35,792 nt of DNA from Sulfuritalea sp. (GTDB lineage: Bacteria; Pseudomonadota; Gammaproteobacteria; Burkholderiales; Rhodocyclaceae). A program made the position numbers and the translations under genes. Each line of letters opens with the position of its first letter. The stretch's first letter is position 1. This document shows, in pieces, positions 19,107-27,708 of the stretch. The notes below the pieces were generated by a model. It did no database searches, was not told where the DNA came from, and worked only from the letters and a program-made list of their open reading frames with translations. The DNA is taken from assembly GCA_030696505.1 (NCBI GenBank), contig JAUYSD010000269.1:1-35792 (forward strand), written 5' to 3'.

Positions 19107-19120
19107 TTGATCAAGATCAA
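19107..19120 (-). promoter_or_regulatory. FNR-type box between usp and phaC
   Basis: TTGATCAAGATCAA, both half-sites perfect; position best fits the leftward usp gene. Confidence 0.75.
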
Positions 19121-19210
19121 CAGCAACCTGAACTATACGCGCCCGGCATCGGGCAGAATACAAGTAAGGCGGCTGCAGGAGATTGCGCGGCCCCGTGTGA
19201 AGTGGAAGGA

Positions 19211-20950
19211 ATGATCATGAGCACGATGAAGCAGCCCAAAACTCCCACAACTCCCCAGGCCGCGTGGCGTGCGGTCAATCAGGCAGTTGAGGCCAAGATC
19301 GATCCGATCGGGATCGCCACTCCCCTGGTACACGCACAGTTGGCGTGGTTGTCCCACCCACAGGAAATGTCCGAGGCGTTGGCAGGCTTCGCCAGCAAAT
19401 TGTGGGAGCTGCAGACGCATTCCTGGCATCGGGCACTGGGCATGCCGAGCAAGGACGTCGTATCGCCGAATCCCGACGATACACGCTTCTCCGATCCGAT
19501 CTGGAGCGACTCGGCAAGCTGGGATATTGTCAAGGAGTGGTACCTGATGATCACCCGTCAGGTGCAGGACATGCTCTATGACACGCCGGGCCTGTCCAGC
19601 CGCGACCGTCGCAGAGCGGCGTTTTGGTGGCGCAAGTGGCTCAACGCCGCGGCACCTACAAATTTTTTCGCCACCAACCCGGCGGCCATGCAAAAAGCCA
19701 TGGAGACGCGCGGCGAAAGTCTGCTGAAGGGATTCAACAATTTTCTGACGGATTTTCAGGCTGGTGACGTTCAGATGGCGCGACCGACGGATTTCGTGGT
19801 CGGCAAGGATTTGGCAACCACGCCTGGCAAGGTCGTATTCCGCAATCGTCTGCTTGAGGTTCTGCATTACACGCCGACGAGAGACAAGGTGTACCAAACG
19901 CCTGTCGTCATCGTTACGCCGTGGATAAACAAATACTACGTTCTCGACCTCAATCCCAGGAGGAGCATGGTGAAGTTCCTGGTCGACCAAGGATTCGACG
20001 TCTATATCACCAGCTGGAAAAATCCGACGGCGGACATGCGCGATGTGACGTTCGATGATTATCTGCTGGACGGCATAGGGCAGATCATCGAAACGGCGCG
20101 CGGCATTTCCGGCGCGGCCAAGGTGCATGCCGTCGGCTACTGCATAGGCGGTGCTGCATTGGCGAGTTGGTTGGCCTGGGCCAACGCGCGTTATGAAGCG
20201 CAGGACGTGCCGGTGGCTACCGCCACGCTGTTGACCACGCTGGTGGATTATCACAAGCCGGGCGACATCGAGGTGTTTCTCGACGAGAGCAGCATCAAGT
20301 GGCTGGAAAAGTCCATGGCGGAAAAGGGCTATCTCGACGGCAAGGAAATGGCATCCGCGTTTCGACTGTTGCGGTCGAACAGCCTGGTCTGGCATTACGT
20401 GGTGCGTGGCTACCTGTTCGGCGAGACCCCGCCGCCTTTCGATGTGCTGTTCTGGAACATGGATGCGACCCGCATGCCGGCGGCGATGCACAGCTGGTAC
20501 TTGCGCAACTTCTATCTGGAGAACCTGTTGATCAAGAAGGATGCGCTGCACCTGGCAGGCGAAGACATCGATCTCGGTCGGATCTCGCAGCCGCTCTATG
20601 CCGTATCGGCCGAGGATGATCACATCGCTCCATGGCGGCAGACCTTCCGCATCAACAACTTCGTTGCCGGTTCGCGCCGCTATGTGCTGTCGAGTTCGGG
20701 ACATATCCTCGGTATCGTGAATCCGGTGGTGAATCCGCCAAAGCGCGATTACCGGGTGGGTTTGGTGGAAAGGCACGATACGCCGGACGACTGGTACGAG
20801 CGGGCGGAGCGCCATCATGGCAGTTGGTGGGAGGACTGGATGGCCTGGCTAAAGCCACAGTCGGGCCGCCTGGTGGCGGCTCCGGCTGTCGCGACACAGA
20901 AGTTCCCGGCACTGGCGGACGCGCCTGGGACCTATGTAATCGAGCCTTGA
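19211..20950 (+). CDS. phaC: Class I poly(R)-hydroxyalkanoate synthase
   Basis: In-frame starts at 19211/19217 of ORF 18938..20950; lipase-like box GYCIGG, TPWINKYYVLDLNPRRSMVKFLVDQGFDVYITSWKNP, SSSGHILGIVNP. Confidence 0.95.
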   Translation: MIMSTMKQPKTPTTPQAAWRAVNQAVEAKIDPIGIATPLVHAQLAWLSHPQEMSEALAGFASKLWELQTHSWHRALGMPSKDVVSPNPDDTRFSDPIWSDSASWDIVKEWYLMITRQVQDMLYDTPGLSSRDRRRAAFWWRKWLNAAAPTNFFATNPAAMQKAMETRGESLLKGFNNFLTDFQAGDVQMARPTDFVVGKDLATTPGKVVFRNRLLEVLHYTPTRDKVYQTPVVIVTPWINKYYVLDLNPRRSMVKFLVDQGFDVYITSWKNPTADMRDVTFDDYLLDGIGQIIETARGISGAAKVHAVGYCIGGAALASWLAWANARYEAQDVPVATATLLTTLVDYHKPGDIEVFLDESSIKWLEKSMAEKGYLDGKEMASAFRLLRSNSLVWHYVVRGYLFGETPPPFDVLFWNMDATRMPAAMHSWYLRNFYLENLLIKKDALHLAGEDIDLGRISQPLYAVSAEDDHIAPWRQTFRINNFVAGSRRYVLSSSGHILGIVNPVVNPPKRDYRVGLVERHDTPDDWYERAERHHGSWWEDWMAWLKPQSGRLVAAPAVATQKFPALADAPGTYVIEP

Positions 20951-20999
20951 ACCGGGCTCTATGCACGAGGTATTCCGATGCGGAGTCTGGTAGACCGAG

Positions 21000-21021
21000 T
21001 ATCCCGAATTTTGTCGGGGTA
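21000..21021 (+). terminator. Possible weak terminator hairpin after phaC
   Basis: TATCCCGA-attttg-TCGGGGTA, 8-bp stem with one wobble, no clear T tract. Confidence 0.3.
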
Positions 21022-21041
21022 TTGAAATCCTGAATGTGCTC

Positions 21042-21055
21042 TTGATTGCGGTCAA
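21042..21055 (+). promoter_or_regulatory. FNR/Dnr-type box upstream of the hemerythrin-DUF2249-membrane protein operon
   Basis: TTGATTGCGGTCAA (TTGAT-N4-GTCAA); CAGAAT at 21078-21083 sits at the expected class II -10 position. Confidence 0.7.
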
Positions 21056-21112
21056 TGTCTCACGCTAGGGCAACACCCAGAATCTGTCTCAGTTCATTCG
21101 GAGTTTGCCACC

Positions 21113-21550
21113 ATGTCGATTACTGACCCGCTCTTCCAGCATCACAAACATTGCGACAAGATATTTGCTGACGCGGAGGATGCCTGCGCGAATGGCGATT
21201 GGGCGGCTGGCGAGCAGGCCTTCACGCTTCTGCGCGACCAGCTCGAAACGCATTTCACCAGCGAGGAGGAGCTTTTGTTCCCCGCCTTTGAGCAAGCGAC
21301 CGGAATGACTTCAGGCCCGACCGAAGTCATGCGCGGCGAACATCGCCAGATGCGCGATCTTCTGGCGCAGATGCAGGACGCCGTCGCTTCCCGCGACGGC
21401 GATGCCTTCGGCGGAGCTGCCGAGACGCTGCTCATTCTTATGCAGCAGCACAACATGAAGGAAGAAAACATCCTGTATCCGATGTGCGACAACGCCCTGG
21501 GTGCGTCTGACGTCGGTGCTTCGCTGGTGGAGCGTCTGAACGCGTCATGA
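21113..21550 (+). CDS. Hemerythrin domain protein
   Basis: ORF 145 aa; DPLFQHHKHCDKIF, HFTSEEELLFPAFEQ, RGEHRQMRDLL, QQHNMKEENILYPMCD. Confidence 0.92.
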   Translation: MSITDPLFQHHKHCDKIFADAEDACANGDWAAGEQAFTLLRDQLETHFTSEEELLFPAFEQATGMTSGPTEVMRGEHRQMRDLLAQMQDAVASRDGDAFGGAAETLLILMQQHNMKEENILYPMCDNALGASDVGASLVERLNAS

Positions 21551-21768
21551 CTACGGTAATCGATGGCCGCGAACTGCAGCCTCCGGAGCCGATGGAGCGC
21601 ACTTTGGAGGCTCTGGACAAGCTCGCCGAGGGCGACGATGTGCTGCTTCTCCTGTATTGCCAGCCTCATCCGCTGTTCAACATTCTGAGAAACAGCGGCT
21701 ATGCCTGGAGCGAGGAAATTCAGCCCGACGGAACGCGCGAGATCCGGATTCGTAGAGCTCCGGGCTGA
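21547..21768 (+). CDS. DUF2249 domain protein
   Basis: ORF 73 aa; DGRELQPPEPMERTLEALDKLAEGDDVLLLLYCQPHPLFNILRNSGYAWSEE; ATGA overlap with the hemerythrin gene. Confidence 0.88.
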   Translation: MTTVIDGRELQPPEPMERTLEALDKLAEGDDVLLLLYCQPHPLFNILRNSGYAWSEEIQPDGTREIRIRRAPG

Positions 21769-21782
21769 GCGCCACTGATCGG

Positions 21783-23078
21783 ATGCACGCCAGCCTTTCT
21801 TTCGATCAGGCGCCTCCCATATCGGTGCCCTACCGCTTCTTCATAGCGGCGCCGTGGTTCGGCGTGATGGCCGGGCTTCTGCTGGCGCTGTCGGGTGACG
21901 CAGCCCTAGCCTCGCGGTGGACGCCGGAGGCCTTGGCGTTGACGCATCTGGTCGGGGTCGGCTTCATGCTCCAGGCAATGTGTGGGGCGCTGTTCCAGTT
22001 CATTCCGGTGGCCGTCGGCGGCAATGTCTGGAGCCCGAAACTGGTCGCCAATACCGTGCAACCGATGCTGCTGTTGGCCACGCTCCTGTTGGTCGCCGGA
22101 TTGTTGTTCAGCCGTCCGGTGTTGCTATCCTTCGCGGTTCCCCTGTTCCTGCTGTCATTGGGGGGCTTCGTTGTGGTGGTCGCGCTGGCGCTGTGGCAAA
22201 CACCCGCAACCGGCATGACTTTATGGTCGATGCGCATGGCGATCGGCGCGCTGGCAGTTACCGTGTTGCTCGGTTCGCTGCTGGCGGAGGCGCTGGCGCA
22301 TGGCCTCGCATTGCCGATCATCGATTTGACCAATGTGCATCTGGCGTGGGGCCTCGGCGCCTGGGCGCTGATGTTGCTGGCGGGTGTGTCCTACCATGTG
22401 GTGCCGATGTTCCAGCTGACGCGGCCCTATCCGCTGTGGTTCACCCATTGGTTTGGGCCGGTCCTGCTACTCTTGGTAATCGCCTGGTCCTCGCGGCTGT
22501 TGCTCGACGAAGCGTGGTGGACGCTGGCGATCGCGCTACCCCTGCTGACCATCCTGTCCGTCTATGCCGGCATGACCCTGTGGCTGCAGTACACACGCCG
22601 CAGGAAAGTCCACGATGCGACCTCGATCTACTTTCGTGTGGCGATGCTGGCAATGCTGGCCTTCGCCGTCTCCGGTGCGGTGTTTCTGTCATACCCGGAA
22701 TTCGGTAACGATCCGCGCGCCACCGTTTGGCTGGGAGTGCTGGCTTTCGCCGGAGTATTCGTTTCCGCCATCACCGGCATGATGTACAAGATCGCGCCCT
22801 TTCTCAACTGGCTGCACCTGCAGCGGCTGGGCGCCCCGATGAACGCCGTGCCCAACATGAAGAAGATGATTCCGGCCGAGGCCATGACCGGCCAGTTGCG
22901 CCTGCATGTGCTTGCAGTGCTACTGCTGCTGGCCGCGGTCTGGCAACCCGGCTTGGCCCGCCTGGCCGGCATAGCCTTCGCGGCCTCGTGCGCCTGGCTG
23001 GGCTGGAATCTGATCGGAGCTGCCCGGCGTTACCGGAGCTTCAGAGATCAAATTCGCGAAGTCGTTTTACGTTGTTGA
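21783..23078 (+). CDS. Polytopic membrane protein, heme-copper oxidase subunit I / NnrS-like
   Basis: ORF 431 aa; many TM segments, conserved-looking His: LTHLVGVGFMLQAMCGALFQFIPVAVGG, VHLAWGLGAWALMLLAGVSYHVVPMFQLTRPYP. Confidence 0.6.
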   Translation: MHASLSFDQAPPISVPYRFFIAAPWFGVMAGLLLALSGDAALASRWTPEALALTHLVGVGFMLQAMCGALFQFIPVAVGGNVWSPKLVANTVQPMLLLATLLLVAGLLFSRPVLLSFAVPLFLLSLGGFVVVVALALWQTPATGMTLWSMRMAIGALAVTVLLGSLLAEALAHGLALPIIDLTNVHLAWGLGAWALMLLAGVSYHVVPMFQLTRPYPLWFTHWFGPVLLLLVIAWSSRLLLDEAWWTLAIALPLLTILSVYAGMTLWLQYTRRRKVHDATSIYFRVAMLAMLAFAVSGAVFLSYPEFGNDPRATVWLGVLAFAGVFVSAITGMMYKIAPFLNWLHLQRLGAPMNAVPNMKKMIPAEAMTGQLRLHVLAVLLLLAAVWQPGLARLAGIAFAASCAWLGWNLIGAARRYRSFRDQIREVVLRC

Positions 23079-23745
23079 TGGTGATTTGCTTGCCGCTGAC
23101 GTTGATCAAACCGTTGCTTGAGAGATCGTGAAAAATTCGCGAAAGAGTTTCCGGCGTCAGATTCAGCCGCGAAGCGATCACCTGTTTCGAGGTCGGCAGC
23201 GAAATGTCGAAGGAACCCTGGCCGGATTCACTCTGCGGACACTGCTGCAACAGATAGCCGACCACGCGCTGCGCGGAGGAACGCAGGGAATAGGTTTCGA
23301 CGTCCTGCACCAGCGAATGCAGTCGCATCGAGAGTCCCGCCAGCATGCGGCGGGCGAACAGCGGGTCGTTTTCCAGGAGTTCGAATACCGGACCGCTGGC
23401 AATGTGGAGCAGCAAGCTATCCACCAGGCCCTCGGCAAATACCGGGCAGGGCCGATTAAGGAACATGATCGCTTCGCCAAAGCTCTGGCGCGGCCCCACG
23501 ATCTGCATCACCTTTTCGTTGCCTTGCGACGAAGGAAAGGCCAGCTTGATCTGGCCGAACACGACCACAAAAAATCCCTTTGCCGGGTCGCCTTTCTGGA
23601 ACAGCATTTCACCCTTTGCGAGTCGTCGCTCGCGACACGCTGTCTCGAGCGCGGCGATCTGTTCCGGGGAAAGTTCCTGGAACAGCGGCAGGCGGGAAAG
23701 TATCTGGGGGATGTCGAGCTTAGTTTCGTGCATGGTTTCGTGCAT
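23041..23745 (-). CDS. Crp/Fnr family regulator without N-terminal Fe-S cysteines (Dnr-like)
   Basis: ORF 23041..23757 begins with TTG; in-frame ATGs at 23745 and 23733. cNMP-binding fold, HTH TSKQVIASRLNLTPETLSRIFHDLSSNGLI; NnrS gene adjacent. Confidence 0.88.
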   Translation of the reverse strand: MHETMHETKLDIPQILSRLPLFQELSPEQIAALETACRERRLAKGEMLFQKGDPAKGFFVVVFGQIKLAFPSSQGNEKVMQIVGPRQSFGEAIMFLNRPCPVFAEGLVDSLLLHIASGPVFELLENDPLFARRMLAGLSMRLHSLVQDVETYSLRSSAQRVVGYLLQQCPQSESGQGSFDISLPTSKQVIASRLNLTPETLSRIFHDLSSNGLINVSGKQITINNVKRLREFDL

Positions 23746-23804
23746 GCTTTCGTGCAAAGGAATACTCGTCGTTTATCAATGGAACCATACCACGCATCGC
23801 CCCG

Positions 23805-25034
23805 GTGTCGACAATCGTGATGCGGTGGTCGGTATTCATCGCCGCACCGCACCGCGTGATGTTCCTCTCGGGAACGGTGCAGGCCTTGGCTGTAATGGCT
23901 TTTTGGTCGCTGGATGTCGGTGCGCATTATGCCGGACTCTGGCCGGCGCCGGCGTGGCCCTTGTTGGCCCATTTTCCCGCCTATCTACTGCACGCGATGT
24001 TGACCGCCTGCGGCGTGTTTCCCCTGTTCATTTTCGGTTTCATCCTGACCGCCGGACCACGCTGGCAGGGTGGCGGCGATTTGCCGCAGCGGGATTTTGT
24101 CCCGGCTTTCCTGCTGCTGGCCTGCGGATGGCTAGTGGTCTGGGCAGCCTTGATGCTGCCGGGATTGCTGGTCGTGGGGCTGGCGTCGGTACTGGGCGGC
24201 TGGGTCGCGGTGGCCTTGACGCTGACGCGGATTGCACGTTTGCGGACGACCGAGCGCGAGCACATTTTCTATGTTGCGCTTGCCGCCTGGCTTGGCGCGG
24301 CTGGGCTGGCGGCTTTCCTGGTGTTTGCCGCGGGTGGCGCGATCCTTTGGGCGCGCCTGGCGATTTCGCTGGTTGTCTGGGGGTTCCTGTTGCCGGTTTT
24401 CCTCACCGTGGCGCACCGCATGCTGCCTTTCTTCACCAGTGCGATGGTGCGGCCTTATGTTCTGTACCGCCCGGCGTGGGCACTGCGCGTGCTGATGGGC
24501 GCCAGCGCGGCGCACGGGACACTGGCCATGCTCGATCGACCGCAATGGCTTTGGCTGGCCGACCTGCCGGCGATGCTTGCCGCGGGTCGCTTGAGCTGGC
24601 TTTGGTGGAACCGTGCGGTAATCGATAACCGCATGCTGGCCGTCCTGCATGTCGCCTTTGCCTGGGTGGCCCCGGCATTTGCCTTGTTTGCGTTGCAGAG
24701 CTTGTTGTGGACCACGATGCCCGGCCTGCTCGGACAGGCTCCGCTGCATGCGCTGACCCTGGGGTTCTTTGCTTCGATGCTGCTTGGCATGGCATCGCGG
24801 GTAACGCTGGGACATTCCGGCCAGCCGGTGGCGGCCGACCGGGTGATGTGGACTGCCTTCTGCATCATGCAGGGCGCGGCAACATTGCGCGTCGCCAGCG
24901 AACTGCCGGCACTGCCCGGCGCGCACGTCCTGATGTGGTTGTCGTCGGTGCTCTGGCTCGGGGCTTTCGCACTTTGGGCCGGACGCTATGCGCCGGCCTT
25001 CTGGCGTCCGCGTTCCGACGGCAGATCGGGATAG
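23805..25034 (+). CDS. nnrS: NnrS family protein
   Basis: ORF 409 aa; FIAAPHRVMFLSGTVQALAVMAFW, HAMLTACGVFPLFIFGFILTAGPRW, AHRMLPFFTSAMV, MASRVTLGHSGQPV. Confidence 0.92.
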   Translation: MSTIVMRWSVFIAAPHRVMFLSGTVQALAVMAFWSLDVGAHYAGLWPAPAWPLLAHFPAYLLHAMLTACGVFPLFIFGFILTAGPRWQGGGDLPQRDFVPAFLLLACGWLVVWAALMLPGLLVVGLASVLGGWVAVALTLTRIARLRTTEREHIFYVALAAWLGAAGLAAFLVFAAGGAILWARLAISLVVWGFLLPVFLTVAHRMLPFFTSAMVRPYVLYRPAWALRVLMGASAAHGTLAMLDRPQWLWLADLPAMLAAGRLSWLWWNRAVIDNRMLAVLHVAFAWVAPAFALFALQSLLWTTMPGLLGQAPLHALTLGFFASMLLGMASRVTLGHSGQPVAADRVMWTAFCIMQGAATLRVASELPALPGAHVLMWLSSVLWLGAFALWAGRYAPAFWRPRSDGRSG

Positions 25035-25039
25035 CAATC

Positions 25040-25429
25040 ATGTACATCCTGGTCAAATACGTACATGTCATCAGCGTGGTCCTGAGTCTGACCGGTTTTT
25101 TCTTGCGCGGCGTATTGATGATTCGCGATTCGCCGCTGCTGGCAGCGCGCTGGGTCAGGGTCTTGCCCCATATCAACGACACGCTGCTGCTGGTCGCCGC
25201 GCTGACTTTGGCGGCAATGTCCGGCCAGTATCCATTCGTTGTCGACTGGGTCACGGCGAAGGTGCTGGGCGTGATCGCCTACATCATCCTCGGCATCCTG
25301 GCGCTGCGGGAGGCGAGCACGCGGCGGATGCGCGTCATTTGCTGGCTGGCCTCGATGGCTGTTTTCGGCTGGATCGTCTCGGTGGCGCTGACGCGCCAGC
25401 CGCTGGGCTTTCTGGCGGCAATGGCCTAG
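25040..25429 (+). CDS. SirB2 family membrane protein
   Basis: In-frame ATG at 25040 of ORF 24707..25429; YILVKYVHVISVVLSLTGFFLRGVLMIRDSPLLAARWVRVLPHINDTLLLVAALTLA. Confidence 0.9.
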   Translation: MYILVKYVHVISVVLSLTGFFLRGVLMIRDSPLLAARWVRVLPHINDTLLLVAALTLAAMSGQYPFVVDWVTAKVLGVIAYIILGILALREASTRRMRVICWLASMAVFGWIVSVALTRQPLGFLAAMA

Positions 25430-26184
25430 CCGAGGCGACCGTCGGGTGGCGCCAGCAGAGTCTTGAGGCGGGGAATGTCCAGAATCCGGATATGCTTTTG
25501 TTGCACCGAAATCAGGCCTTCGTCCTGAAATCTGGAAAAGGCACGGCTCACGGTTTCGAGCTTGAGGCCAAGATAGGAGCCGATTTCCTCACGCGTCATG
25601 CGCAAATGGAACTCTGCCGGCGAATAGCCGCGAGCGTTGAAGCGCTGCGAAAGATTCAGCAGGAAGGCCGCCAGGCGTTCCTCCGCGCGCATTGTTCCCA
25701 GCAGCATCATGACGCCGTGGTCGCGTACGATCTCGCGGCTCATGACCTTGTGCAGGTGATGCTGCAGTGAATGAATTTCGCTGGAAAGCATTTCCAGTTC
25801 GGTGAACGGGATCAGGCAGACCTCGCTGTCTTCCAAGGCCACGGCATTGCAGGTGTGCGCTTCAGTGCTGATGCCGTCCATGCCGAGAATCTCGCCGGCC
25901 ATCTGGAAACCCGTCACCTGGTCGCGACCGTCTTCGGTCAGTACGTCGGTCTTGAAGAATCCGGCCTTGACCGCAAAAATGGATTCGAAGGCTTCGCCGG
26001 CGCGGTATAGGTGCTGGCCACGCTTCAACTTGCGCCCACCGCCGATCAGATTGTCAAGGCGGGCCATGTCTTCATCCGAAAGGCCGAACGGCAGACACAA
26101 TTCGCGCAGGTTGCACTGCGAACAGGCGACCTTGAGCCCTGGAGTGATGAGCGGGACTACATTGTGTTTGACGTTTGCATGCAC
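25426..26184 (-). CDS. fnr: Fumarate/nitrate reduction regulator FNR
   Basis: ORF 252 aa; VACSQCNLRELCLPFGL (C-x2-C-x5-C), EVCLIPFTELE, HTH MTREEIGSYLGLKLETVSRAFSRFQ. Confidence 0.95.
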   Translation of the reverse strand: MHANVKHNVVPLITPGLKVACSQCNLRELCLPFGLSDEDMARLDNLIGGGRKLKRGQHLYRAGEAFESIFAVKAGFFKTDVLTEDGRDQVTGFQMAGEILGMDGISTEAHTCNAVALEDSEVCLIPFTELEMLSSEIHSLQHHLHKVMSREIVRDHGVMMLLGTMRAEERLAAFLLNLSQRFNARGYSPAEFHLRMTREEIGSYLGLKLETVSRAFSRFQDEGLISVQQKHIRILDIPRLKTLLAPPDGRLG

Positions 26185-26216
26185 GCTTGTCGCGCTACCG
26201 GTTTAAGGGTAGCCCT

Positions 26217-26230
26217 TTGATATTTATCAA
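26217..26230 (+). promoter_or_regulatory. FNR box between fnr and hemN
   Basis: TTGATATTTATCAA, both half-sites match the consensus TTGAT-N4-ATCAA. Confidence 0.85.
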
Positions 26231-26310
26231 TGCAACTTATCCGTGATTGCGGCATCGTATAGACTTGCGGTGGATGTACCACCCTTGCCTCAATCTCGTA
26301 ATTTTAGCCA

Positions 26311-27699
26311 ATGGATTATCAGGAACTCATTTTTGACCCGGAAGTCATTCGGCGTTTCGACGTAAATGGCCCGCGATATACCTCGTATCCGACTGCCGAC
26401 CGATTCGTCGAGGCCTTTGGCGCCGACGATTACGTGCGCTGGCTGGGCAGGAGAACGGTGGGTGGCATAGGTCGACCTTTATCATTATACGTCCACATCC
26501 CGTTCTGCAACACGATCTGCTACTACTGCGCCTGCAACAAGATCATCACCAAGGATCATGGGCGTTCCGCCAAGTACATCAAGTACCTGGGCAAGGAAAT
26601 CGCCATGCAGGAAGCTGCTCTGGAAGGCAGCCGCGACGTGGTCCAACTGCATTTCGGCGGCGGTACGCCGACCTTCCTCAGCAACGACGAAATGCGCCGG
26701 CTGATGGATATCATCCGCAAGCATTTCCGTCTGCTGCCCGGTGGCGAATACTCGATTGAAGTCGACCCGCGCAAGGTCGATCGAGAAACCGTGAAGTTGC
26801 TCGGCGAACTTGGCTTCAACCGCATGAGCGTCGGCGTCCAGGATTTTTCGCCCGAAGTTCAGGTCGCCGTGAATCGCGTGCAAAGCCTCGAAGAAACCAA
26901 GCTGGTGATCGATTCGGCGCGCGAGTTCGGCTTCAAGGGAATCTCGGTCGATCTGATCTACGGCCTGCCCAAGCAGAACGTGATCAGCTTCAACCATACG
27001 CTGGATGAGGTGCTCAAGCTCGATCCGGATCGCCTGTCGATCTACAACTATGCGCACCTGCCGAGCCTGGCCAAGCCACAGCGGCGCATCAACGAAGCCG
27101 ATCTGCCGTCGCCCGATGCGCGCCTGCAGATCCTGCAACTGGCGATCCGCCGCTTGACCGAGGCGGGCTACGTCTTCATCGGCATGGACCACTTCGCCAA
27201 GCCGAACGACGAACTTGCCGTGGCCCAGCGCCAGGGCCGGCTGCATCGCAATTTCCAGGGTTACTCGACCCATGCCGAAGCCGATCTGATGGCCTTCGGC
27301 GTGTCCGCGATCGGCAAGGTCGGACCGAGCTACTGTCAGAACGTGCGCACGCTCGACGAGTACTACGACAGACTCGACCAGGGTGTGCTGCCGATCTTCC
27401 GCGGCATTGAACTCAACGCCGACGACCTCTTGCGCCGCAGCATCATCCAGGCGCTGATGTGCCACTTCGAGCTTTCGATCGAATCCATCGAAATCGCCCA
27501 CCTGATCGACTTCAAGTCGTATTTCGCGGAAGAACTGGCGGATCTGCGCGAAATGGAAAAGGGCGGCCTGCTGACCATCGACGACCAGTGGATCAGCGTC
27601 CAGCCGCGCGGCCGCCTGCTGGTGCGCGGCATCGCCATGGCTTTCGACCGCTATCTGCGCACCGACCGCGAACGCGTTCGCTATTCCAAAGTCATTTGA
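26311..27699 (+). CDS. hemN: Oxygen-independent coproporphyrinogen III oxidase
   Basis: ORF 462 aa; radical-SAM motif SLYVHIPFCNTICYYCACNKIITKDHGR, HFGGGTPTFLS, GPRYTSYPTADRFVEAF. Confidence 0.97.
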   Translation: MDYQELIFDPEVIRRFDVNGPRYTSYPTADRFVEAFGADDYVRWLGRRTVGGIGRPLSLYVHIPFCNTICYYCACNKIITKDHGRSAKYIKYLGKEIAMQEAALEGSRDVVQLHFGGGTPTFLSNDEMRRLMDIIRKHFRLLPGGEYSIEVDPRKVDRETVKLLGELGFNRMSVGVQDFSPEVQVAVNRVQSLEETKLVIDSAREFGFKGISVDLIYGLPKQNVISFNHTLDEVLKLDPDRLSIYNYAHLPSLAKPQRRINEADLPSPDARLQILQLAIRRLTEAGYVFIGMDHFAKPNDELAVAQRQGRLHRNFQGYSTHAEADLMAFGVSAIGKVGPSYCQNVRTLDEYYDRLDQGVLPIFRGIELNADDLLRRSIIQALMCHFELSIESIEIAHLIDFKSYFAEELADLREMEKGGLLTIDDQWISVQPRGRLLVRGIAMAFDRYLRTDRERVRYSKVI

Positions 27700-27708
27700 T
27701 CGGGCGCA

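Noticed and set aside
19133-20818. 561-aa ORF antisense to phaC
   Set aside because: Shadow ORF opposite a clear class I PHA synthase.
23768-23781. Possible FNR box TCGTCGTTTATCAA upstream of nnrS
   Set aside because: Left half-site matches the consensus at only two of five positions; insufficient support.
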